Shown: positions 9,600-20,849 of the stretch, in pieces | Numbering within the stretch: the stretch's first letter is position 1 | Layout: every line of letters starts with the position of its first letter | Translations under genes and position numbers: made by a program | Assembly: GCA_015680685.1 (NCBI GenBank) | Contig: MNCI01029099.1 | Coordinates: 71,488 to 135,487 of the forward strand | Origin: Gnetum montanum | Lineage: Eukaryota > Streptophyta > Gnetopsida > Gnetales > Gnetaceae | Direction of reading: 5' to 3' | Length of the DNA stretch: 64,000 bases | The notes under the pieces: generated by a model | Databases searched by the model: none | Told to the model about the DNA's origin: nothing | The model's input: the letters and a program-made list of their open reading frames with translations, nothing else

Positions 9600-12096
9600 A
9601 TGGCCAGGCCAACAAACATTGCTGCATCCATCCCTCCACGCCACTGTAGCCGTTGACGTTGCTGGTTCGTTGTGCACAGAAACCCCACAAACTGCCGCNT
9701 AACCGTGTGCATTGAGCTCTGTTGTTGGTTTGAAGGGAGCTCCGAAGCCTTGATGGAGGAGTGGTCATAGACTCAACCGCTTGTGGTTGTGAGAGCTTGT
9801 CTGGGATGTTGGTTCTGAAGAAAGGTCTTCTCCTTGTACGGTTATCAGAACTAGTAGCAGTTTGAAGGTTTACAGCTCTCACAACATTGTGTTGCTATGG
9901 TTGAGTGGGGAGTTTCCCTTGCATTCCTAGAGCGGATGGTAGTGGAGCTATCGGTGTAAGAGTTGCAGATGGGTTCGGAGGATGGTATGTGTGTGGTGTG
10001 TCTCTCCTAGGAGAGAGAGTCCTATAATACTCCTGAGCTTGTTAGTGACGTGGTGGTGTCACACGACCAACAGAGTCATGTGGAGAGATTGGCTGCTGCA
10101 CGTAGTAGCCATATGGATTTCGTTGCCGGTAAGAATATTATTGCCTTGGCGGTGGCATCCCCCATGACTGTGGGTATTTCCACTACTAGTGTTGTTCAAT
10201 AGGTTGTTATGGAGTTCCACTTGGATAATATGTTAGCGGTTTGTGAAACTACCTTGGGGATAAGGTAACCTTCAGGGTGCTTGTCGTTTGTTAAGTTTTT
10301 AGTTGAGTGCATACACCCTAGACTCTTGCAGATGTGAGATTATTGAGAAACATCCCTTAGGATGGTCATACTAACATATCTCACATCCACCATCATCATT
10401 TGTATTGGAATCCACAACCTCATTTTTGATAGTTATCTTCCCCTTACCCTTGTTACGTGCATGGTCTAAGTCTCTCCTCTTTTTCTTATCATGGTCACTA
10501 CTTCGCTCCTTAGACTCCTCTACAATTTTGAGAACAGTTTCGAATTTACTATTTAAGGAGTCCCACATTTGATCTACCTTAGCTGACACTTTGGTTGTTA
10601 ACTTTTGAAGTTGCAAGGTTTTTCTATTCACCAACTCTTTAAGTGGTGACTCATCCTCCTCCTCGCAAAATCTGACTCTTCTCTTTCGGAGGGAAGGATC
10701 ACAGTTATACTCTTCCACGCTCTCTCTCTTACGTAACTCTCCTTCTTCCTTGGGTACTTGCTCCAACAATCTATGAACCTCATGGGACCTAAGTTCAGAT
10801 AATCTCCCTTGGGCATATGTCCCAAGGGTTCTCTTGGTTTCATGTCTTAGCCCATCTACGAGATGGCATAGTTGATTCCGTTGTGCATACCTATGGCCTA
10901 GGCAATGATGTAGTAATGCATAATATTGGCCCATGGTAGCATCCAAGGATTCATGAGTTCCTTGCTTCCATCCTTGGATCTGTTTTCATAAGTTGGACAC
11001 TCGGGAGTATGTTTGATATTTATCATTAAAAATTACTAGCATCGTACTCCACCTCCTAATGGTTTCTAGCTGTAAGGACTGGTACTAGCATTCCACTTCT
11101 TTTATGAGCATCCTTGGGAACAACTTTAATTTTTTCCACTTGTTCTTAATGTTCTGCAAGGCATAGGCATCATGAAATGCTTGTAAGTGATTCTGCAGAT
11201 CAACATTGAATCCCCCCTCAAATCATGGGATATTATTCACGTCTAGTCTCTTGATTTGACTATCTTTTTGGAGCCTTGTAGGTATTCTAACGACCTTCAT
11301 AATGTCTAACATGCTTTGGGTTGCAAGTAGGGGTTCATCATGGTCGTTTCTCTCATGGATTTTGTGATGCTTACATGGTTCCCTACTTTCCCTTCTTCCA
11401 TGTTGTGATTCCCTAGAATGCCCTCGTCCTCGCTTTGAACTCTCTCGTCGAGGNNNNNNNNNNNNNNNNNNNNNNNNNNNNNNNNNNNNNNNNNNNNNNN
11501 NNNNNNNNNNNNNNNNNNNNNNNNNNNNNNNNNNNNNNNNNNNNNNNNNNNNNNNNNNNNNNNNNNNNNNNNNNNNNNNNNNNNNNNNNNNNNNNNNNNN
11601 NNNNNNNNNNNNNNNNNNNNNNNNNNNNNNNNNNNNNNNNNNNNNNNNNNNNNNNNNNNNNNNNNNNNNNNNNNNNNNNNNNNNNNNNNNNNNNNNNNNN
11701 NNNNNNNNNNNNNNNNNNNNNNNNNNNNNNNNNNNNNNNNNNNNNNNNNNNNNNNNNNNNNNNNNNNNNNNNNNNNNNNNNNNNNNNNNNNNNNNNNNNN
11801 NNNNNNNNNNNNNNNNNNNNNNNNNNNNNNNNNNNNNNNNNNNNNNNNNNNNNNNNNNNNNNNNNNNNNNNNNNNNNNNNNNNNNNNNNNNNNNNNNNNN
11901 NNNNNNNNNNNNNNNNNNNNNNNNNNNNNNNNNNNNNNNNNNNNNNNNNNNNNNNNNNNNNNNNNNNNNNNNNNNNNNNNNNNNNNNNNNNNNNNNNNNN
12001 NNNNNNNNNNNNNNNNNNNNNNNNNNNNNNNNNNNNNNNNNNNNNNNNNNNNNNNNNNNNNNNNNNTGAAGTGCTTTTGTGTGGAGAAGAAGACAT
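9600..12096 (-). pseudogene. Ty3 gag polyprotein of E1, broken and partly unsequenced
   Basis: The ATG at 12096 opens MSSSPHKSTS, about 130 bases past the primer site. E2 gag opens MSSHRRE at the same place. 11454-12066 is N. The frame resumes with an Arg/Ser/His-rich stretch, then the capsid-like gag core. The longest clean part is 10946-10371, which contains a Lys-rich linker and the start of a zinc-knuckle-like motif (CEIC, then a stop where E2 has Gln, then YDHPKGC), i.e. CX2CX3HX3C. E2 has the same spacing at 25240-25205. A Pro/Gln-rich tail continues to about 9600 and the sequence then becomes non-coding. No protease motif follows. An ambiguous base lies at 9699. Confidence 0.75.
11454..12066. 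other. assembly gap (613 N)
   Basis: An unbroken run of N inside the E1 gag. Its length may be nominal. Frames crossing it are not evidence of coding. Confidence 0.99.
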
Positions 12097-12222
12097 TTTA
12101 GTCTTGTTTGATGTGCTATTTATCGTTATGTTATTTTTCTCTTGATTAACCCTAAGGGTTTTTTTTAGCTCCCAATGATGTAAATGATTTCCTATGTTCT
12201 ACGTAGTGCACAAACAACTAAG

Positions 12223-12240
12223 TCCCCGACAATGGTGCCA
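12223..12240 (-). promoter_or_regulatory. E1 primer-binding site, tRNA-Asp type
   Basis: On the minus strand it reads TGGCACCATTGTCGGGGA. This matches the plant tRNA-Asp primer site TGGCGCCGTTGCCGGGGA except at three positions. It lies directly inside the 5' LTR. Confidence 0.85.
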
Positions 12241-12241
12241 A

Positions 12242-13026
12242 TGATGAGTGGCGAGGTACCCCTACACTCAACCATATGAATACGAGCGTTACATGCACAA
12301 TCTGGTCGAACTCCAAGGACTAAGTGCTTATGTGCCTTATGGAACACTTAAGGTTAATTAGTCATTGTCTTCCCAAGCTCACTTGTATTTGTCATGGTTG
12401 TATGGTTAAGTGAACTTGAGGTATATGATTTTTATGTCTTTTATGTTTTTATTGCCTATGCTAAGAGAGGAAAGGGTGAAGAGACTAAGTAACTAACTTT
12501 AACTAACTAAGCTTTAATTTTCCTAGCATCAGTATCCATTCCCACTTTCCGTTCACACCCTGAACCAATGAAATGTTACTGGGATTACCAACTGCTATTT
12601 GTTACTGGGAGTACCAAGTGTAACGCATGTGCTCGAAGCAGTTGTACTGAATGCACTTAACTTTGAGAGTTGAGGGTTGAGAGAGATTAAGTCCTTAAGA
12701 AAGCATTAAATCATTAACAATAATTAAAGTCCTATTTAGCTTAGTCCATATGCTGCAAGGTTTATCCAAAAGTTTATCTTTATTGCTGTACACAATTGTG
12801 TGCTCAGGTACAGGATTGCTCGAATGAAGATCCGTTCACTTTGGGACTCCTACTGTGGGCACATGGAAATTATTCTAACTCTGGAATGATAAAATGGCAA
12901 GAGTTTGGCTAAGTTCTATATCTAGATGAGGAAACAAGGGAAAGCTACCTCTTATTTATAGACAAGGCAATGGACTGTGATATCGCGTACGCGATATCGT
13001 GGCCTATGCAATATTGCATCCCATTA
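12242..13026 (-). mobile_element. E1 5' LTR
   Basis: 785 bases, collinear with 6207-7039 apart from the deletion in the palindrome run. The sense TATA box is at 12953-12960. The outer end is catta rather than catca. The target duplication GCAAC follows at 13027. Confidence 0.85.
12979..12998. repeat. perfect 20-nt palindrome in the E1 U3
   Basis: GATATCGCGTACGCGATATC is fully self-complementary and lies about 20 bases upstream of the TATA box in the sense orientation. The other LTR has several decayed relatives in its 48 extra bases. Confidence 0.9.
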
Positions 13027-13031
13027 GCAAC

Positions 13032-13240
13032 CTTTCCCAAGCCCCATCCTACTTTTGAAAAAAGACATCTTTCAAAAATGAAATACATCTCTTAAAAGAT
13101 ATTTTTAGGTAAACAAAGGTGCCTCTAAATTTTTATGCATTGTGGGCAAGACATCTACTATGTGAGAAAGATGTCTATAGGGAATTCCAAATGTGGTAAA
13201 GATATCTTATTTTTTGTTCAAAGCCCTCAATTCTCCATTA
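13032..13240 (+). promoter_or_regulatory. C1 internal array of agacatct words upstream of the accessory frame
   Basis: Several copies of agacatct or agatgtct, with variants, lie between the E1 insertion site and the accessory frame of C1. The same words form the U3 array of the C1 LTR (35870-36060) and of the C2 LTR (50770-50895), and occur before the C2 accessory frame (53400-53520). It is inferred to be an internal promoter region. No intact TATA box is seen here. Confidence 0.55.
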
Positions 13241-13334
13241 CTATGAAAGGTAAAGCTCCCATTTTTATCATATTCCTTTAGATATACCCCAAATAGATGA
13301 CTAGGCTCCATCATTTGTAGAAATTCTATCATAG

Positions 13335-14845
13335 ATGACCCATAATAAGAAAGGAATGTTTAGGCTATCATCCAAGAAACATTCAAGAGGAAGTTCCAGT
13401 AGTGTGTTGCCCTCTTACACTTCCAAATTTCATAGCATAAGGACACAACATAGGTTTGAGGAAAATTGAATCACTAGTATCATTTCTAAGCATGCTCCTG
13501 CTTTTCCATCTCATAGACAACAAGTGTTGCTAGACTATTTCAAGCTTTTGAAATGGACCACTTTCATTTTCATGAATTTTCTAGTTCTTGAGGTGTTGAT
13601 TAGAGAATTTTATAATTATTTTTGATGTTGTTGTTGGGGCATCTACATCAATGGTTGGGGGAATTTTTGTTGAGGTATTTACTTAGGTTGTGAATGTAAT
13701 TCTAGGTATTTCTATTTTTGATGTCTTTTGGTTAACCATTGATACCATGCATGACATTTACACAAATGGTATAATGCCCATAGGACACAATGAATTCTAT
13801 GATGTATTTTTTCATAGAGACATGTATTTTGATAAGGGTCATATTGACAAAAGAAAGATGACTCCTGATGCCTCCACCCTATCTCTAATTATTCTCTATA
13901 ACATCATGATGAAAGGATATTGTTATAGTTATTTGCTACCACCCTAGGGTTTTGTGCTCTATTGTCTTCTTACAAGTTTATGATTGGATCTAGGGCATAC
14001 TCTCTACTAAGACATTTGGAGTCTTTATGAAAATGAGTGAATCCTTGGGCATCCGTACCTCATTAGTCTTATGACTGATTCTTTAGAGGGATGTACCTAT
14101 TCCAAAGTTTTCTTTAATTAAAGAAAATAGAAGTCTCTGTGAGTATGTTGAGAAAAGGAGTGCTTCCCATGCAACAAAAGTAAGACCTAGCACTAGACCT
14201 TCAAAACAAAAGAAGGAAGCATCTTCATAGTTAAGATGATTGAAATTCACCAATGCTTAGATCAATTCATCACTAAAGAAGCTTCTTTGGCCCTTTTCAT
14301 GAGCCATCAAAAATCTTGGGAGGAACCTCTTACTTGTGTAAGAGTTTGGATGCAGCTAGGATTCCACATTCTTATGATGTGTAGGTATTTGAGGAAGTGA
14401 CTACTCCTATTTTTTATAGTAAGGAGGATGCTCCTACTCTATTGAGGCACTCTATAGTAGTTGGATCCTAACATGCATATGATTTGGAGATGGAGTTAGA
14501 TTTAGAGCCAAAGGAACCCCTAGTTGATCTCTAAGGAAAGCATCATGCTTTCATGTAGTAGCTAGAGCACCATGATCTAGTTCCACCTCCTGCTGATGCT
14601 CCTAGTTATTTTAAGCAATGGGCTATGAAGAGCATCTTTGGGACCATGTCCTAATGGGTACTAGTATAGCAGTCTCGAGCTTTATTAATGCCACCAACTT
14701 CCTCTCAGTTTTGAGTGAAGCTTCATCCTAGGTAGGCTTCTGTACAATAGGTTAAGTCCTTTGATGAGGATACATAGAGATTGAGCCATCCTAGCACTAG
14801 CAGTGATGCTGATGAGGAGGAGACTTTTCATCCATCATGAGTAGT
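13335..14845 (+). pseudogene. accessory protein of copia element C1, broken (5' part)
   Basis: Function unknown. The chosen start (ATG at 13335) opens MTHNKKGM and matches the C2 copy, which opens MGHKKIGM. In both a Ser-rich stretch follows, then SYT and TQH. Later pieces also align with C2: YTNGIMP near 13760, VPIPKFSLIK near 14095, and LCEY with a basic stretch near 14130. Frames shift at least twice and stops are common. E2 interrupts it at 14846; it resumes at 28037 and ends at a TGA at 28077-28079, counterpart of the C2 stop. From conserved start to conserved stop it spans 518 codons. By eye the central part resembles the domain called putative plant transposon protein, which I could not test. 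Confidence 0.65.
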
Positions 14846-15745
14846 TGATGAGCGGCTAGCTACCCCTACGCCCAACCATACGAATCACGAGCATTCACAT
14901 GTGACTCAGTTGAAATCCACAAACTGTAAGCACTTAACATACACTAGACTCTAACCAGTGAAACCTTGGGTTAGAACGGTTGTTGTCATCCTAATCTCAC
15001 TTGTGAGGTTCTATTTACGATGGTTAAGTGAGGCTAAGGCTAATGATTTTTATATCTTTTTAATTATCTTTTGGTGGCTAATTAAGGTATGAAAAGTAAG
15101 GAATAAACTATTATCTAATCTATAATTATCCTAGCTTATATTCTAACTATTCCTAGCATAAGTATCTGATCCTATCTTCCAAGAACATTCTGAGCATCTC
15201 CTAACACTCTTGGGTTACCAGACATTAAGTGTCATTGGATTTACCAAGTGGTTTAGTTACGTTCGAGATGGCCGTACTTATGGCCTTTAAGAACTACGAA
15301 TGAACAATAGTAATGAAAATTATAATAACAAAATGTTAAGTAATTAACATGTAACTAATAAATCATAAACATATTAAACTATTGAATGCATAAAATAGCT
15401 AAGTTCAAATGCTGCAAGGAATGCTTGAATAGTTTGTCTTTATTGCCGTCATGCTAATGGGCTTAGATACATCAATGCTCGAATAAAGAGCCGATCACTT
15501 TTCTTACACCTGCTGTGGGCACTTGGAAAATATTCTATCTCCTATAGGAACAAACTGCAAGAGCTTCGCTACAACTAACTGAAAGGTGCCTAAATGAGGT
15601 GGAAGGCCCTCTTATTTATAGGCCAGGATAGGTAGCTACGTAAACGAGGCCACGTCGATGCAGGGAGGCTACGTTGACGGGCCCGTGTCAACGCAGCCAG
15701 GTATACACGGCCCTGTCGACGCATTGACTTAATGACACTTCATCA
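14846..15745 (-). mobile_element. E2 3' LTR
   Basis: 900 bases, plus-strand ends tgatgagcgg and cacttcatca, same length as the 5' LTR. The two differ at scattered sites, most densely in the first 100 bases, so the insertion is not recent. Sense TATA box at 15613-15620. U3 carries a cluster of cgtcgatgc, ggtatacac and gtcgacgc-like words (15640-15735). Confidence 0.9.
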
Positions 15746-16444
15746 TACCCCCACAACTAAGCAAAAACTCATCCTTGAGTTACTTTACAATTTGGAAGGT
15801 ATGGATTCTTATTTACAACACACATAACTTAAAAACATACATGACACACACATGACACAACATGAATTTGACCAAGTTCCTGAGTTACAGAGGAGGACCG
15901 CCTCCCTCAATGGTGGTGTGTAGAGAAAAAATTGAACACCTCGCTAGTCCTGGAGCCTATGCTGTGTAGGATGATGCAAAAAATTGCTGGAGAAGATCAC
16001 ACAATCCTTGGGGGCGGTGGTTCTAATGGACCTTCTCTAGTCTCTGGCCCATGCGTTGGTGGCGGCATGAATGATGGTTGCCACGTGGCAACTGCAACTT
16101 CTGGAGGCAGCCAGAAAGCCTCGAAGAGAGCCCTCATTTTTTCTTCTTTTCTTCTCCAATGTGTTCTGGAGCTGGAACTTCCCAAGGGCAGAGCAACAAT
16201 GGAAGGAGTTCTTTTAAGTTGACAAACCAAGCTTTGAAATACTTACGTTTAATGTCGAACACTTAGATTGATGCCTGCAGTTGCTGGTAGTCATTCATTC
16301 TTTCGGGCAGGTCCTCAACGACTGTACATTGTCCTTCAAAGCTTGTGCGGAGGACCTCGAGTTCCGTGCTGGCCATTGCTAGCTTCTATTTTTTTGCCTT
16401 ATGTGCTTGGAACTCACCCTTCTATAGGGAATAGAGGTGGCCAC
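15746..16444 (-). other. E2 polypurine tract and 3' untranslated tail
   Basis: The complement of tacccccacaacta (15746-15759) is the polypurine tract beside the LTR. The remainder, up to the accessory frame's stop, has short open stretches but no partner in E5 that I could see. Confidence 0.65.
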
Positions 16445-18823
16445 TTACTCTTCTAACTCTGACCGTGGTCTCCCAGCTGGGAGCATAGCCATGTTTGCAT
16501 ATCGAAGGTTGGCCAACTACATATATTCTATCATCTCCTCAATCTACAACTCCTTCAGGCATATTTCTACTTTGTTGTAGGCATTCAACCCATCGAAGAT
16601 AGATTGCCATATATCGCCTCCCTCTTGGAGCTGTTGGAGTGCTTGCTTCATCTTGGCTTTGGTGACTTGAATGTGTTTCTCATTTATCTCCTTCTGCAAT
16701 CCCACTTGGTCCTTGTAATGATTTTTGAATTTTTTGAATTTTAGGGCCTCGTTCTTCCAAGCGGAAATTTCGATTGTAGACTTTTGTCACAATGCCCAAA
16801 CTTCCTCCATTGATAGATTTCAATTTTTAGTAGCCAACCTTCTTATGTCAGTGTTTACCCTGGCTAGCTCCTCCTACTATTGGTGGATCAAATCTTTCAT
16901 GTGTTCGTTCTTTGCACCAACATTATGCAGGCGATGAACCTCCGTGGCCAGCTACACATTCTCCTAGCGAACCTCTGCCAAGTCTTTTTCTAAGTAATAT
17001 GCTCGAGCATCTGCCAAGGAATTATCAAAGATTGTCATCTCTCGGACATCCTCAACGACCTGAAGTTTAAGTTGAAGCTGTTGAAAAGCTTCATCTTTGG
17101 TGATTTCGTGGTTGAGGATGGCTGGATCGGTAAGCTGGGCCCTTAAATTGGCTACCTCAGTTGCCAAGCTTTGACAAGCGAATTGAGCACCTTCAATTTT
17201 CCCTTCCAAAATGAGGCTCTTGCCCGTTGCTGAGAGCAGCTCTGAGTGGGTTGCAGTAATGTTGTCCAGAAGGTCGAAGACATCTAGAAGTGGTTTCCTA
17301 GTTTGCACTAGTCGGTCCAAGAATTCTTCATGTTGGATTGCATCAATCTTGCTACGCGAAGTTCTAGCAGACACCTGTACATCTTGTAGTCCATGAATTT
17401 TTGGTATAGGTGCTATCGGTGCATTGAGAACTGTAGCAATTGTGTTAGCAACCACTTCGGCCACAACTTCCTGTCCCTAGTGCTACATCACCAGGACCAT
17501 CACCTCTTCACCATCTTCCAAGCATACCGAGAAGGTAGCAGCATTCACTAAGATTTCAAGGAAGAATTATTGGGTTGAGGTTGATACATCTTAGATGCTT
17601 GGATCTATTCTAATTGGAACTTATGCTCAGGTGCTGGAGAATATCGACCCTACCCTTTGAAGCAAGCTAACTGATTGAGCCACTTGCTCTAGGTGGCTCA
17701 TGGTAGGGCGATAGACCGAAGGGTCTTCTCCTCCACCAGTCCTGCCAGATTGCTCTTGCTAGCTTAAGAGCATTTCCTAGATCTCGCAAATGTATCCTTC
17801 CATGGTTTGAGAGCCCAGCTGTGTTGTTTGTGTAGGTGGTGGAGGTGGTTGCTACTCCTCCTCTTTCTATGTGGCGGTAGGAGTTTTATCTTTCATCATC
17901 TCTCGCCATGAGGTAATTGGGGCACACCAAATTACATCATTAGAATATCATGCTATCCCTACCCATTTGCACAACTTTTGGATTAGGCAGGGAAAAGGGA
18001 AAGCTCATCTTCCATGTTTGTTCTCAGCGAATCTCTTTTCAATCTCCAAAAATAGCAGTTGTGGAAGACTCATGGGAAATTTCCCACTCAAGGCTACACA
18101 CACACGAGTAGAGAAGCCAGTGATTTTGCTGGGTCTTACCATTAGGTTTAAGTGGTAAGACGCAATCTTTGAGTACACTCTCTCCACCATGGTCAAGGAG
18201 CTGAATTCCTTATGCTCTACCCCATAGCACCATTTGGTCCATTGTGCCTTTACCTCTGGATCGGCCTGCTTTAGAATTTCTACCACATCTACCCCAATTT
18301 TAGGCAGCCCCAGAGCCTACGCTATCGCCTCCAAAGAGTAAGAGACATAAATGTCTTTGATTGTTACTCTAGATCCTAGTTGTCTATTCGTCTAGAAGAG
18401 ATAAGTTTCTCCTAAGTACCATTCACCACTGGTTGTGATGATTTGCCACATCAGAGAGTTCTGCAGTTGGAGCCTCACATCTTCTAGCTTGTTCTCGAGG
18501 AATGGTCCAAAATTTAGCTCTTTGAGGACCATTCGCTACATCTCGTGCTATGTGATAACATCAAGGTAGGCTTGGGTTAGGGTGACCTCAATCCATGGTG
18601 CTATCCCAGGAGTCTCATCCCCGAGCGATTGCTCGTTGAGAATCTCCTCTTCAGGAATCTGATGAATAGATTCCACATCAGGTCTTTCGCAGAAGGGCCC
18701 AGTTGCATGAGAGCTATCTGCATGTTCTAGAAGTTGCACACCTTGTCCCCTTCCCGTGCATGGGCGCTTGTCCCTTTGTTGAGATGGTCCTTCATCCCTT
18801 GGGTGCCTCGATTTTCATGCCAT
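16445..18823 (-). pseudogene. accessory (env-position) protein of E2, broken
   Basis: The start is an ATG at 18823, placed directly after a splice-acceptor-like TTTGATTGCAG; the end is a TAA at 16445-16447. The span is exactly 793 codons. A basic N-terminus (KSRHPRDEGP) is followed by a globular part with KDIYVSYSLEAIA near 18345 and ASYHLNLMVRPSKITGF near 18160-18110. A long Gln/Leu/Glu-rich coiled-coil half follows from about 17370 to 16450. No signal peptide or clear membrane segment is visible, which argues against a classical envelope protein. Most internal stops are TAG or TAA where Gln is expected. The coiled-coil part aligns with E5 (46.6-47.2 kb). The globular part resembles, by eye, the putative plant transposon protein domain. 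Function unknown. Confidence 0.7.
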
Positions 18824-19044
18824 CTGCAATCAAACATAATTGCTCGTTAGACTATTCATAAGTAGCTTAAGATGGTTCGTATATACTTTCTTAGTTTGAC
18901 CAAGTTATGTTATTGTCACAAGCACACCGTTAAGTCTTCTGGAACATTAATTTATGGGTTAGGGCCAAATTTTTCGTAATTAACCAACTAATTAACTAAT
19001 TAATTAATTACACAAAGGCACCACCCCCATGACTAAGAGCATAC
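18824..19044 (-). other. probable leader intron of the E2 accessory gene
   Basis: On the minus strand it begins CCGGAG|GTATGC and ends TTTGATTGCAG|ATG, 221 nt. Most of it is AT-rich (a taatta run near 18980-19010), as plant introns are. A branch-point-like CTAAC lies about 23 bases before the AG. E1 keeps the phrase before the donor (CCGGAG) but has GC instead of GT there. Confidence 0.55.
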
Positions 19045-19189
19045 CTCCGGTTGTGTAAAAGGGCAAGGACAGGTTGATGCGGACACGTGATGGAATGTAG
19101 GTGCATTGGGAAGGGTTAGGTAGAAAAAATGGCAAAAACTCCTCCCAATTTGGACTCCAAATGATTAAAAATGCAAAGTGCAGTGGGTG

Positions 19190-19300
19190 TATATATAGGG
19201 GTTGGGCAATGCATCGACGGGGCCACGTATACGCAGGGACTGCATATACGGGGCCCCATATATGCAATCCTGTACACCCATTGACTAGCATTGACCAACC
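19190..19300 (-). promoter_or_regulatory. internal LTR-like promoter of E2
   Basis: In the element's sense direction a cluster of words (gtatatgcag, ccctgcgtatacgtggcccc, cgtcgatgc; 19300-19205) is followed by cccaacccctatatatac, with the TATA box at 19190-19197. The LTR has the same succession: ccctgcatcgaagtggcccc, then cccaacctataaataag. So the U3/TATA design of the LTR is repeated about 370 bases before the accessory ATG. Confidence 0.6.
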
Positions 19301-20830
19301 CATAAAACACTTGAAATGATGAATTTGAAACATCAAATTGGGATAGTTGAAGCACGTGAGAGGCCCAGTCATGGCTGAGGGCATGAGGAAGGTAATGGAG
19401 TGTAAAAAAGAGACAAAATTGGAGAACGGGACTCAAAAAGAACTCCATGAGGAAGAAATTGAACGATGGGACACTGAAAAAAATGAACCAAGAAATCCAA
19501 AGGATGGGAGGCTTAACAGGTGGAACTAGGAATATGTAGGTGGGTCATCCCCATAGCAGGAAACAACCTTCATAGCCCCTGCATACCCTCAACACCAAGG
19601 TCCGTGGGCCTGAGTGCCAAGAATTGGTGTGGCCAGTTAAGACCCCAAACCAAGAGAACTTGCCAAGGCATGAGAAGCTGACAGAAAACATGACAAACCC
19701 AAAAAACATAAAAAGGGTAGTGAGGTGAGTACGAAGAGAAGTGGGAACAGAGGGAGAGGAGAGAATGGAAATTCCAAGTGTTGGCCACATGAAACCTCAT
19801 GTGCGGTTGTGCTTAAGTGACCTAGTAGAACCTGTCCTAAGGTCAGACCCAAAACCATCCGCAGTTAGTGACATCGCAGCAATAGAAGAAGTTCCGGCCA
19901 TCCCCCAAGGAAGTAAGAATGACCCCACAAAGAACCACCACTTTAGTAAAGGTGAGAAGAAGGAATTGAAATAGGATGAAGTTAGAGGGGACCAAGGAAG
20001 TCCCATAACGAGTGCGTGTGGCCTGTTAGATGTGGTCTAAAGGGTGTGCTTTGAATTCCCATAGTGATTCATTTATTTATTTTATTTTGTTCGGGGGAAC
20101 CACACCATGCGAAGACCCATGCATGTTTGCATGCATTCGACCAAGGGGTGTGCTTTGAATTGTCTTCTTATTTTTTTTTGCAAGAGGACCACACCATGCA
20201 AGATCAAACTTCCCAGAAGCTTCCATGGTGAGAGGCTTGGAGTGGTAGGAAATCCATAAGGCCACACCAGCAACCCATGGAACAGAACATAACAATGAAT
20301 AAAGCATTCCCCTTGAAGTCACACCCGATTCAAACCATTGGGTCATCCCAGAGGTTGGGAACAACACAAGTCACACATTAATTAAAATGTTTTTAAGTGA
20401 AGGGGTTTCATGTTTCTAATAGAAGGAAAAACATGAAGTGGTGAATGGGTGAATGACGTGGACTCACTACCAAGTTTATGAAGTGAAAAAAAAAACATAA
20501 AATCCAAGCACAACCATGCAATGGAGAGAGCCAGATAATGAGGAAGACTATTACAGTACCCATCGTAATGAAAATCGACCGTGCCAGACACCTGAAGACA
20601 ATACGACAATGTCTTAGCAATTACATGAAAAAATAGACAGGTACAAAGAAACAAGAAATAATTAAAGAAAATGAAAATATGTTCAAAGAATGTGCAAATG
20701 TAGGAACGATGGTGAAAGACAAAAAAGTGTAAAACAAAAAAATGTAAAAAAAGAAGTGTAAAATAAAAAAGTGTAAAACAAAAAATGAAAAAATGGTGAG
20801 GGGTGTAGTGAAATGGATCAACAGGGATGA
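19301..20830 (-). other. E2 non-coding region between integrase and internal promoter
   Basis: It is shared in part with E1 7605-8960. It includes two copies of a block running from ggggtgtgctttgaatt to accacaccatg (20038-20110 and 20144-20200; E1 has one). T-rich sense-strand stretches near 20450-20880 give a spurious Phe-rich frame. A cccccatgacta copy lies just beyond, at 20837-20848. Confidence 0.65.
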
Positions 20831-20849
20831 CGGTCTCCCCCATGACTAG

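Larger units (their letters stand above)
6207..13026 (-). mobile_element. E1: non-autonomous Ty3/gypsy element with gag only
   Basis: It is bounded on both sides by the 5-base duplication GCAAC (6202-6206 and 13027-13031), with LTRs at 6207-7039 and 12242-13026. The order on the minus strand is LTR, tRNA-Asp-type primer site, gag, non-coding 3' region, polypurine tract, LTR. Protease, RT, RNase H, integrase and the accessory frame of its relative E2 are absent. The 3' non-coding blocks of E2 are still recognisable. It would have needed enzymes from an E2-like partner. Confidence 0.85.

Noticed and set aside
9699-9699. Possible stop-free readthrough of the E1 gag tail at an ambiguous base
   Set aside because: A single N gives no information about the frame.
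11413-12145. Long frames across the N run
   Set aside because: Artefacts of translating N. Only the first ten codons from 12096 on the minus strand are real, as the start of E1 gag.
16964-17464. 166-codon minus-strand frame as an independent host gene
   Set aside because: It is one open part of the longer E2 accessory frame and has a decayed relative in E5. Its apparent start is just downstream of a TAG.
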